A DNA stretch of 64,000 nucleotides, taken from the NCBI GenBank assembly GCA_013397845.1, contig VZTG01000385.1:248001-312000 (forward strand), read 5' to 3'. Below, piece by piece: positions 24,332 through 35,400 of this stretch. Below the pieces are notes generated by a model. It saw only the letters and a program-made list of their open reading frames with translations, made no database searches and was not told the DNA's origin. This DNA is from Melanocharis versteri (Eukaryota > Chordata > Aves > Passeriformes > Melanocharitidae). Made by a program: the position numbers and the translations under genes. Within the stretch, counting starts at the first letter, position 1; the number at the start of each line of letters is the position of its first letter.

Positions 24332-25216
24332 CTGTGGAGGGAATATATTGCATTTACTTGAATTTTCTCTTTCCTCTGAAAACTTCCTTGACAAAATCAG
24401 GTAACAATAAAAGATGGAAAATAGAACAAAAAATAAAACCCCTAAAAAAACTTTCATTAAACACAGTATTTATCACTGATCATGGTGAAGAAAGTGTATT
24501 ACAACTTTAAAATAAAAAAAAATTTAAATCATAAGTATATGAAGACTCCATAAAATTGAAACTCTCCTTGTACAGCTGTGCAGCACTAGACTAAAGAAAT
24601 ACAATGCCAGAATCCACCACAATTATAGTAGGGAAATAAATAAAATAGGACCATCCTAGTCTAGGGATGTCTTTCAAAATCTACCCTGGAGAAAAAGTGC
24701 AATCACACACAAGATCCAACCAAATCCAACAACCCCTTGGGGCTTTCAGACTGGTTAGAATTTTGAATAGACTTCACAAAAGAACTTTATGTCACTCTAC
24801 TCCCTTTTTTTTTCTCTCTATATTTGTGTCATTCATCCTTGCACGTGGACCTTTCTCCCCTTGTTACTGGGTTTCCTCAGGCTGGGTGCTCACGTGTGGT
24901 GCCTCTACTGCACATCCAGCTTGTGCCTGTCACTAGCACAGGTCTGGCACAGAATGGGACCTCTTTATCTATGCCTGGTATCCAACAGTGACAGCAAGTA
25001 ACATGAGGTCCATAAGCAACCTCTATGTACTGCATAAACTTGCACATGACTGCAGCAATCTGCATACCAAATTTCTAAAATCAACTCATGAAAAATTGCT
25101 GTAACACAATTTTTAAATTAATGAAGTATTCAGAGCTCTAAAAAGGTTTTGCTTGGGGTTTTGTTTGTTTATTTTTAGAAAAGCTATAATGAAGTTTCCA
25201 TAACAACTTTTCCAGA

Positions 25217-25501
25217 AACACAGACCGCTACAATGATATCATCGTTTCAGAACATGAAAAATTCAAGGCCAGAGTTGCTGACCCTGGATTCTCATATTGC
25301 CATGTCACATCAGAGGGAGCCATGAACTTACTGCTCTATAACAAAAACAGCGTGCTTAATAAGGATTATGGAGAAGATGATGAAATCCATTTCTATCACT
25401 GTCCAGTTTACAGGGAGTATGCATTGCTGTGTAATCACACCAGTGTGACAGCCAAGAGAAGAGACTCTGAGTCTGCCAAGATCCTTAGCTTAAAGAGGTG
25501 A
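25217..25501 (+). other. Unidentified 94-codon ORF, possible exon or gene relic on the plus strand
   Basis: Product unknown. Following a possible acceptor (aacaacttttccag, ending 25215), the plus strand is open for 94 codons to a TGA at 25499-25501. It reads NTDRYNDIIVSEHEKF, then KARVADPGFSYCHV, then DYGEDDEIHFYHCPVYREYA and ends SAKILSLKR. The only ATG is internal (25322), leaving 59 codons after it, so the frame is more likely an exon or a relic than a complete small gene. The residue mix, with evenly spread acidic, aromatic and Cys/His residues, looks like real protein. It is antisense to NELL1 and about 170 bases upstream of a plus-strand LTR. It could be a nested antisense gene, a decayed retrocopy, or chance. 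Confidence 0.35.
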
Positions 25502-25667
25502 AATTATCTGTGGTCAAATTATTTTTCTTTCTTTAAAGCTACAGCTTTAAAACAAACATGAAAAACAAACACTAAAGAAAAACAGACATCAATCAACTGA
25601 ACTTATGACACAGTTATCTTCCCAACACTCCAGGTGTTTCTAGCACAGGCTTACCAAGTGTAATCAG

Positions 25668-26370
25668 TGATTTTTCATGTTGCAAGTTGCCAAGGGTATT
25701 GGTTTTGTACTGCAAGGGGGACTACAAGGGTGGCTTCTGTGAGAAGCTGCTAGAAACATCCCCCACGCCTGGCAGAGCCAGTGCCAGCCCGCTCCAGGAT
25801 GGATCCGGTGCTGGCCAAGGATGAGCCCATCACTGATGGTGGCAGCACCTCTGGAATAACTTATCTGAGAAGGGGGAAAAGTTACTGAGCAACAGCAATT
25901 CCACCGAGGGAGAGGAGTGAGAACACGTGCAAGAAACAGCTCTGCAGACACCCAGATCAGTGCAGAAGGAGGGGGAGGAGATGCTCCAGGCACAGGAGCA
26001 GAGATTCCATGGGGAGGCAGCTGTTCCCCTGGACGTCCATTCCCCATCCCTCTCTGTGCCAGCTGTGGGGAGAAGGCAGAGAAACACCAGGAGTGAAAAT
26101 AAGCACAGGAAGAAGAAAGGGGTGGGTGGAAGGTATTTGGTTTTCCTTCTCATTACCCTCCTCTGATTTAGCTGGTAACAAATTAAACTAATTTCCCCAA
26201 ATAGTCTGTTGTGCCCTCAGCTGGAACTGCTGAGTGCTCTCTCCCTGCCCTTATCTAGATCCATAAGCCTTTCATTATCGTTTTCTCTCCCTTGCCCAGT
26301 TGAGAAAGGGAGTGATAGAGTGGCTTTGATGGGCAGCCGGTGTCCAGCCAGGGTCAAACCCACCACGTCA
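25668..26370 (+). mobile_element. ERV LTR of a second family
   Basis: The sequence follows a long LTR I recall from songbird genomes: GTATTGGTTTTGTACTGCA, GGCAGAGCCAGTGCCAGC, GTTACTGAGCAACAGC, CTCTGCAGACACCCAGATCA, a purine-rich AGAAGGAGGGGGAGGAG block and the closing CCAGCCAGGGTCAAACCCACC. The outer ends (TG at 25668, CA at 26370) are my best placement, and I find no clean target duplication. Overlapping minus-strand frames in the GC-rich middle (for example 25664-26047) are by-products. It is antisense to NELL1. Confidence 0.75.
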
Positions 26371-29300
26371 CATTATTGGAAAATTCATATATTTGCAGAG
26401 GGCTAGAATAACATCCCAGTATTAAAGACTTTCTAGAAAGATCTATAAAGTTATGTCGAAGTACAGAGTCCTATATTCCACCTACTTTTGCTTATTAAAA
26501 AAAGGATTAAACCATCTGTCCAGATGAAATAGAAGCAATATATAAAACTAAAGGCTAACACTATTTTTTTTGAAGAAACAAGAAAAATCTCAAATGTAAG
26601 AACAAAACAGTTATATGAAAATTACAGCTTATGAATGTGAGTACAGGAGTCAGAAGACTTCTTGTAATACTCATAATTTCACTGCTAAAGTTTATTATAA
26701 TTATCATCAGCCCTAACTCATCACATTTCATGAGCATGATACATTCAGAGCTCTAGGAAATTTCTCTCCCTAGTATTTAATTAGGTCTATCTATAAAATT
26801 ACCATGGTGAGCTGTTTTACCTGTCCAAACAGAAAAACAAGATGATATTCTTTTAAAGCAGGTTTTGAGAATTACAGGAATTTTCCACACACTGTCTCTA
26901 TCAATAATTTAAAGTGTAAGTAGAGGCCTTCTGTCATACCTCATGCAAAACTGAACTATACAAATGCAAAACTGCTACAAAATACTGAACGAGGAACCAA
27001 GAACTGACATGGTCCTTGAGCATGAGCTCCTAGAAAGCATGTGCACTGAACTGCTCGATCATATTAGGAATTTATCTTTGTATATACAGCACAGCTCTAT
27101 TCATTATTTCAGTTAATAATGCCCTCACTGGAAAATTTCTCATCTCCTGAAAAGACTAGTCAATATTCAATAAAGAACTCCATTTCTGCCAACAGATAAG
27201 ATCCCAGTGCTGACCAGGTTCAAAAACACTACTAACTGAAGAGTATTTGAGTTTTATTCACCTGGCCTAGTTAAAGTTGATAAATGAACTCTACAATATC
27301 TATCTGCAATTGCATATTAAAAAAAAAATCAAAACCTGACATTGTTATAAGACAGTTCAACAATAGCAAGTTAGGCAGACAAATCAGAGACAGGCAAACA
27401 TTGCTTATCTTGTCTTTTCTGATGATCTAGCACTCTTCCAACCTATGTGGAAAGGGCTGTAGTGACCTTCTTTCCAGTCTCTTCACAAAAGGCCATCCCT
27501 GACACACAAAAGCTCAAGATTCCCCATATTCCTCTCCTGTTCCAACGATAATTCAAATTACATTTCTGAAGGAGGCATTCACCTGAAATTAAGGGGTTAA
27601 TTAAGGTTCATTTGTGCCTTATTCCACACATGTCAACGAGGCTGGTTTGCTTTCTTTTCCTTAGATCTGCCTATGAAGTAACAGGCTTAGGAGTCAAGAG
27701 AGGGCATGAGATGTAGATCAGCCCTTGATTATCTTTTTATGTCAAAAGATGTTTTGGCTGACACCATTTGATTTATAAACTATGTGAATTTACTTTATTA
27801 CTGTATACTGTTAATTATCAGCAAAAAAAAAAAAGCCCTGGCAAGTATACACACAACATATTGCCACTCCTGTAAGCCCCTCTATACTCTCAGAATATTA
27901 AAAGGTCAAAAAGCACATCAGTTAAAAAAAATTTTAAAAAACCAAACCAAAACAAAGAAACCCCAAACAAGCAAAACAAAAAAACCCCACATTAAGCTTC
28001 CACATCACCCACTTGCCCTTACTTGACTTTCTGGGCTGAGGTGTGTCATCTTCTATGGCTTTATACCCGTGTGACCAACACTCTGTATTTGGCATATGAA
28101 TAGCTAAATTATACACTTCAGCTTATGAAGTGCTGGTCTAGAGCTCCTTGGAGACCAGCTTCCAACACATTTGGCTTTGATACCAACACAGTGAAATGCA
28201 CAATACGCTTCACAAGAAAAGGAATGCTCAGAAAGAGGACGCAGGGGAACTGTGGTCACTAAAACTGCTGCAGACTGAATAGCCCCTTCAACACGAGGAG
28301 ACCCCGGTCTCCAGGTTAATGGAAGCTCTACTGCATACTTCAGGCTTTCCGATTTATGATTGCTGCATTCACTTTCCAAGAGAAAGCTTGATCTGCCTCT
28401 GCTTTATGCCAACATATTTCAAAGAAGTTAAACCATAAAACCAGGGATATAGAACAATGAACCAATCCTACTGTCCTGAAATATTCATGCTCAGAATACA
28501 TTCACTAACCACTGATCCATTTAGCAAAATATAGTAAGAACTATGCCTGTTAATCAACAAATACCCATTATATTCTTGTGTTTTGTATCTATAGCTCTAC
28601 CCTATCTGCATGCTTTGATTTATTAAGCATTCTTGTGCAATCATCAGAAACACCTCTCTCAAGGACACATTTCAAACAGGCATCTCTGCCATAATGAAGA
28701 CAATATGCAGAAAATAGGAAATCTATAAAATAATCAGTGGATTCCTGAAAGGAGGCATATCTAAAATATTTACATCCTAATATAGACACACACATCTTGC
28801 TCGGCATAGATGAAGAACTGCTCTTGAAACCAAGCTCTGTTGGACAAGGAGACAGCTCCCTTCCACATACTCAATATAAATTATTTTTAGCATCTTTGTA
28901 ATGTGTAAATATACAATGGTACAATGGTATATATCTAATATAGAATGGTAAAAAAAGGAAATACCCTCATTTTATACACATACAGACTGAAACACAGACA
29001 GGCTGACCAACCAAGATCACAAAGACATAGCCTCTGCCCAAGATCTAACCCTTTAGACTGGGCATGACTGAGGCTTCTTAATTGCCTCACATACTGGGTC
29101 ACACTCCCTCTGAAAAAAACGTGACATGGAATTGTCTCTTGCAGTGAAGATGATTTCTTACACACAACTTTTATAAGCAAAAGTTAACACTTGAAAAGTA
29201 TTTCCACTTTTGTGGAGATGCAGCTCTACATCATACATACAGTATTTGCCATGCCAGAAGCATTTTCGGAATTGCTGAAATATTTAGCAGAACATGAAAA

Positions 29301-29520
29301 TAAACTTTACGTCTGCTCACATTAGGATACATCAGCCAACTTGGACTGATCAGGAGGTGCCACTGCCTAAAATTCTGAACCATTAAATAGACTGCAACTC
29401 AGCAGCCACTACAAAGCAGCACACCAAATCATGACATTTCAAATTCTTCTGTGTCTAAAATCCGATTAGGTTACTAAAATAGGAACGTGTCTTTTTCTCT
29501 TTGCAGGCTGTATATGAAAA

Positions 29521-29665
29521 CCCTGAGATTAGCTCAGTAGGTTAGAGCATGGTGCTAAAAAGCACCAATGTTGAGGGTTTAATCCTTGCATGGGCCATTC
29601 ACTTAAGAGCTGGACTCTCGTCTTTGTGGGTCCCTTCCAACTCAGAACACTCTGTGAAATTCGTG
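29521..29665 (+). mobile_element. tRNA-Ile-derived SINE with CR1-like tail (TguSINE1-like)
   Basis: The head resembles tRNA-Ile. There is an A box TTAGCTCAGTAGG, a D-stem GTTAGAGCATGG, an anticodon arm GGTGCTAAAAAGCACC and a B box GGGTTTAATCC, ending in TGGGCCA. The tail, GGGTCCCTTCCAACTCAG with TCTGTGAAATTC, matches the 3' end of CR1 elements that mobilise such SINEs in songbirds. The anticodon loop reads CTAAAAA rather than CTAATAA, and the acceptor stem is not paired, so this is not a working tRNA gene. It is antisense to NELL1. Confidence 0.85.
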
Positions 29666-31810
29666 AACATAGAGCCCTGAACTGCATTAATCAGGCTTGA
29701 AACAGAGATTTAGACTGGGAGGATATGAAAGCCCAGGGGATCTTTCGTTTGGCGTCCCTCCTCAGAGGGAAGCTATAAATTTCAATGTAGAGAACAGGTG
29801 TTGAATTCATCACACCAAATTTATATGTCTCAAAAGTTCATACCTACAGTGGAGCTATTTCTCTAGACTCACTTATTTAATGAAGAGACATAAGTGTTTC
29901 TAGGGTGTGATTCATCTTACAGTAAATGAATCACTCTCTGAAGGCCCCCCAACAGCTGCACAGGAGCCCTTCCTGACATCAGGGTGAATCATCAAAACAG
30001 ATTTTTGCAATTCAAAGCCTGATGCTCAAAAATTACACTCTCTTGCAACCATTCATTACCCTGTATACATCCATCTGGATCTTCAGATCCTTTAAATATA
30101 CTGAAGGGTATAGAAAAGTCCTGTTCGCGTCAGTCTTTGAAACAGCACTCTAAACGTCTGTAAAGGAAGCCAGAGAAGAGAAGGAAGTTCCTTCTGTTTT
30201 GCATCAATCTTTCTCCTAATCTAATTTGCAGAGGTGTTGACCACCTTTGACCCTTGCTATCATCCCCAGCTGAGCCTGCAAAAACACAGTACACTTCTGA
30301 AATAGCAAATGAGGCCTCCTAACACAGCCCACTGTATAAAAAAGCTGCCTCAAAAAGTTTGTCCAACATGTTCTCTGAACTCACCTGCACGGAGAAACTG
30401 ATTGATTATATCAGTTCCTAGCTTTAAGATACAGCATTAGCATTTGTCTTTATATCTATTCTTTCCAAGAGTTTAAGAATTGATTTTAAAAATAAATACT
30501 TAGATATCTTCACATATTTCTCTTTCAACCTATTTTCTATATGCTTCCCAATGAAAATGTGTCAATACCAATGTGACTGGATTTTCTTGATAGTGTTTAC
30601 AGATAGGATGCATTATTTGACATGCATTCAGTGCTGGAGCAACTTTAACTGAATTATTCATTCAGTTTCCAGGGTTTTGTTTCAGAAAAATAAACTTCCT
30701 GAGGGAAATTTTGATTTTTCGGTGCTATCTCCTCTGCCATAGTAAAAGAGTTCACAATCACTTAACAGAGGAAAGCAATTTAGATTAAAATCTTGGAGAA
30801 TGAGGGAAGCCTTTTCTTATTAAATTTTGAATATACAATAGTAACTGCCAACTATTTAATCAAGTTATTGTTCAGTTTTGGGAGAAAAAAAAAATAGGTG
30901 TCCAGTAATAGCGTATGTTAGGTAAAAGACTCAAGAGTGCATACTCAGTTTATGTTCTCTTCAAGGTCTGTCACCCAAATGATTTCATTGATTTTCCTGT
31001 ATAATCACAGAGATAAAGTTCATGTACGCTACTTTTCACTTTAATTATTCCAAATACAAATCTAAATTTAAAAATAAAAATTCATCTAAATAAAATTCTA
31101 TTTTTAAAAAATCTCTTTTTTTTCATTCAAGAAAAATTCAAAGTAACTAACAAACAGGAGGAAACTACACAAATGCAAGAGAAGATGGTTACAAGAGCAC
31201 ATTTCACTCCCAGGTTTAGGGGTTTATTCTCCACATATCAATTGAGTAAGGGTGAATTCACAGAGGTATTGTCTGCCTGTGTGGGGCTTTCGTTACAAAG
31301 CATATTATGCTCTTTCGTTTCCTACAAATTATCCATTAATTTTATCAGCATTTCTTAAGCACTAAACTAAAATCAATCATTATCATCCACCCAAAACAGA
31401 GGACTGGACCCATCATATGACACAGCAGGGGCCCCATGAAGGGCAGAAATGCATCTGTCAGAGTTTCCTCTATGGCAACTTTAATCTGGAGAACCTGAGG
31501 TAGATTCCAACACCTTTACAAACAAGGTCAATATTACGAACTTTACTTGCAAATGACAAAACAGATACAAATGGTTCCTGACAACAACAGTGTAAAGATT
31601 GTCTAAGCCCTAACAGCCTGTCTACAAGGCTGCAGTGTTTACCCATCTTCATGTAACAAAAACAGCACTTCTAAAAGTGCAAAAAACCCAGAAAATAGGC
31701 TGAGTCAGACTCTAAGCAGAAAGCGAAATCTGACCATTTGCTTAGAATTGTCAGGAGTTGTAGAGAAAAAGAAAATACGCCAAACTATGACGTCAACTGT
31801 ATCTTACATG

Positions 31811-31864
31811 TGATGGATTCAGAGCACGGCTTTTAGTGTCAAGACAGCTGGTTTGATCCCCAAA
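31811..31864 (+). repeat. Possible MIR-like (CORE-SINE) relic
   Basis: The segment has CAGAGCACGGCTTTTAG followed by a B-box-like GGTTTGATCCCC, in the same spacing as the tRNA-derived head of MIR elements. It is cut short by the LTR that begins at about 31865. The match is short and old, and a chance resemblance is possible. Confidence 0.3.
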
Positions 31865-32494
31865 TGGTTATGCCATTTCTCAGCTTTGGCAACCGCTGCT
31901 TTTGACTAGGACAGAGTCCATTTTCTACAAAGCAGTTGGTATGGTGCCATGTGCTGGATCTGTGACCAAAACAGTGTGGGTACCACACCCGTGTTTTAGC
32001 TGATGTTCAGCAGGGCTTGCACAGTGTCAGGGCCTTCTCTGCTCCTCACACTGCCCCACCAGCAAGGGGGCTGGGGGCACACGAGAACCTGGGAGGGGAC
32101 ACAGCCAGGACAGCAGATCCCAGCTGACCCACGGGATACTCCATAACCTATCACATCACACTTCGCAATACAAGCTGGGGGAAAACAGAAAGGGGATGGG
32201 GATGTTTGGAGTTACAGCATTTGTCTTCCCAAGTAACCATGATGTGAGACAAAGGCCTGCTTTTTCCAGGAAAACAGCTGAACACCTGCCAGCTGATGGG
32301 AGATGTGAATAAATTCTTTATTTTGCTTTGCTTTATCTGTTAAACTGTCTTAATTTCAACACACCTTCCTCCCCCCCCCCCCCCGCGNNNNNNNNNNNNN
32401 NNCTGCATTTTCATCCTTCCGAATCCCTTCCCCACCCCACTGTAGAGGCAGCAGCTGTGTGGTGCTCAGCTGCCTAATACCACTAAACCACACA
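31865..32494 (+). mobile_element. ERV LTR interrupted by an assembly gap
   Basis: The pattern is a common songbird LTR: AGAGTCCATTTTCTAC, CCATGTGCTGGATCTGTGAC, AAAACAGTGTGG, GCACAGTGTCAGGGCC, a CTGGGAGGGGACACAGCCAG block, AAGCTGGGGGAAA, AACACCTGCCAGCTGATGG, TTTGCTTTGC with TTAAACTGTCTTAATT, and CAGCTGTGTGGTGCTCAGCTG at the end. The 5' border is approximate, and I see no clear target duplication. A long C run is followed by unknown bases at 32388-32402. It is antisense to NELL1. Confidence 0.8.
32388..32402. other. Assembly gap of 15 unknown bases
   Basis: Fifteen consecutive n characters directly follow a run of about 16 C residues inside the LTR. The gap most likely marks a homopolymer that could not be read through, so its true length is unknown. 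Confidence 0.99.
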
Positions 32495-35400
32495 GCAACC
32501 TTTTTCTTTTAGGTAAATCTGAGCTCAACAGCATGTGGCTCCTGGCCCTGGCACTGCCCATAAAACTTGTACATAATCCACAGGCAGCAGAAGCACACGA
32601 GCAATGTACTTGCCACAGGTTTTGGTGAAGATGATCATTTTTGCCACATTCAGCAGAACTTAAGGTGGTGTCTAGGTCAAAGGAATTCTTCCTCTGAAGT
32701 GCTGAGGTGAATGTCATCTACATATACAGACTTTTCTTATAAAAATCAATGTGCACAACTTTCTATGGATGAATGTGAATTCAGGACTTTACTCTCTATA
32801 TAGAGCTGAGAGCTACATAGATCAAATGCCACTTTTCAAACAAGTATCTGACCCTCCAAAGGTATTTTAGCATCTCTTTATCATTTGCGAGCAACTATCA
32901 CTATCTGGCTACCAGAGCACAAAACACACAGCAGTAGGGTTTTTATGATGCACACAAGTATCCACTACAGTCAGGGAGACAAATACACTTATAAATGAGG
33001 ACAATACTAAAACACAAAGGGTCCCTAAAAGACACCCTTTAACCTCAGCAAGCTTTGAAGCTCAGGTTCTAAACCACAACACTGAATAAAGCAAACTGTT
33101 AACAAGAAAGCTAAAAGCACAGCACACTCGTTTGTTACCATACCAAGTATCATACCAAAAGCCCACCTCAGAAGAACCAAATGTTCAGAGTACATCCCAG
33201 ATGCAAAGTATCATCAAACCAAGTCTGAGCAATTAAAAGCAGATTCTAGAAATAAGATGAAGAAATTAATTCAATGGATTCTTTCAAGACATAAAAAGAA
33301 GAAAAGCTCCTCTCCCACAAATTAAACAAGAAACCCTTGGAGCAAGACACATCTGAGATAAAAAAACTGTATTAGAATATCTATGAAACAAGTAGTAACC
33401 AATTAAGCCTATCTTACATCAAAAAGCAAAAGAGGAAGAATGTGCATCAAAATAATGGCACAAAGAAGGTCTTGCAGCAAAACGAACCCCAAAATAAAAT
33501 TCTACCAGAACAAAGAGGCAAAACCATGATTAAATGGCTTATGCCATCTCCATTTTGTCATGAAAAAATTTTTAAAAATCTAAGATTGCTTTTGGGGCTT
33601 GTCACAAGGTGTTTACTGAGTGAGAACTGGCAGTGCTGAAACTTTGCTTCTATTCCATCTGCCTGCCACATAAGGGGATGTGCTGGTCCCTGGCCCAAGA
33701 CCTGCAGCACACGGATCTTCACTCCGGCAGTTACAGCAGAACCTGAGGCACGGTAAGCTTTTACAGCTTCGGAACAGCCCCTCTTCACAAAATATATGCA
33801 GCCTTTGTCTTTCCTTTTGATTTTCCTTTGTCTCAGGCTCCTCTCAACCCCAAAGTTGATTTATCTAGTACAATAAGATAGGTGCAGTTGTAAGAAGAAC
33901 CAGGCTTTTGATTTCAACTCTTTCTGCACTGCTACAAAACATAAATTTAAAATTCAGTCAGCCACAAGAAACCTTTCTACTAAACAGCTTCTTCCCCTCG
34001 TCCAAAAACACATCTGCTGAGAAGTTAATTGCTTTATAGGGTATCTTGTCACAGGATCATCTCATCAAGGGGTTCATGTCATCACTAGAGGATTTGTCTA
34101 TAATCATAAAATAACCTCATCCATATTCCAGAGCCAATTTGCTGCAGTGACTGAAGGCAGCTGCAGGCTGAGGATCGCAGGCTTTGCCTTTGCTGCCATG
34201 CTCGTGGCCAGGGCCCTGCCCCTGGTGTTGTCTCAGCACTGTGCAAAGGCACTCGGCCCTCCCTGGAACTGCCACTCCTCCTCCCCATTAGCCACTGGCT
34301 CTGTAACACTAATTCCATGGCCTCATTCCCTGTCCCTTAGTTCTTCCTGCAGGTTCATCGGACAACCCACATCTCCCTTTTCCCATAGTATTTTCCAACT
34401 GTCCGGTTTAGTCTCAGTTGTTTGAAAGATAACATTAGACTCTCTCCACAAATAACTAATTGGCCGTGACTGGGGAGGTATATGAAACATACAGTAAACA
34501 CAGAACAAGCCATTGTGTTGGTTCTAAAATTAAATTTAGATGGAATCTGCCAGCAGACAGGCAGAAAAGCACTCTGCAGGGCCAGCACATTTCTCACATC
34601 TGACACACTGGGGAGGTGAAAGCATGGTTCTGCTCAAGTCAATGAGAGCTCTCACTGCAGACTGCACTGGGTTGTCCCCCAGGGACACTGCATGGCACAT
34701 CTTTCAGACAAGTTTAAGGTAAGTAGCTGCTGTGACACAGAAAAATTCAGCTTGGGCTGAGAAAGTCCGAGTTGCCTTTGTCGGCCTAATGGTAGTTATT
34801 AATTATTTGCTTTCACTACTGATGTGCTGAAGAGGATGCCACTAAAATTGCAGCCCGATTAAGTAATGCAGTTTCCACTGATTCTTTCATTTACTGCCTG
34901 GTCTCAGATACAAGGCCAAGTTATAGGACTGGCAGTTGCATGTCACCTTACTTCTGTACTGAGGATCAAACTACCGCTTTCCTCCTTACTGCTTCTTTGA
35001 TGCATCGTTACATTGGTAATACAGATCACAACAAGGATTCTTCATATCATTAAAAGACTTAAAGTGGAAGCAAATGCTAATATCTGATTTGTTTTCCTAT
35101 TAAAAAAACAAACTCACACCACCAAAAAGCTACACCAACCAGGTCACTAAACACTTGTCTGTGTAGAAGTGGAGTATTCCTCAACTCACAGAAACACCTC
35201 ACCTTCTGAAGCATGAGACTGGACTGGCTTTGCCATTCCCTCAGCTGGCACATTCACCAAGCAGCTCACGCCCACAGCACTGAACCAGAAACTCTGTTGT
35301 CCCCAAACTCAGCACTGAGCCCACATGACCTCCTCACGTTCTGCAGGACCATCCAAACACACAGAGGCCTGGCTGGACGTGTTCACACACCACTGCTGCA

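Noticed and set aside
25664..26191. Several overlapping ORFs on both strands
   Set aside because: All lie inside the GC-rich LTR at 25668-26370.
29521..29596. tRNA-Ile gene
   Set aside because: The acceptor stem does not pair, the loop lacks the AAT anticodon, and a CR1-like tail follows, so it is a SINE head.
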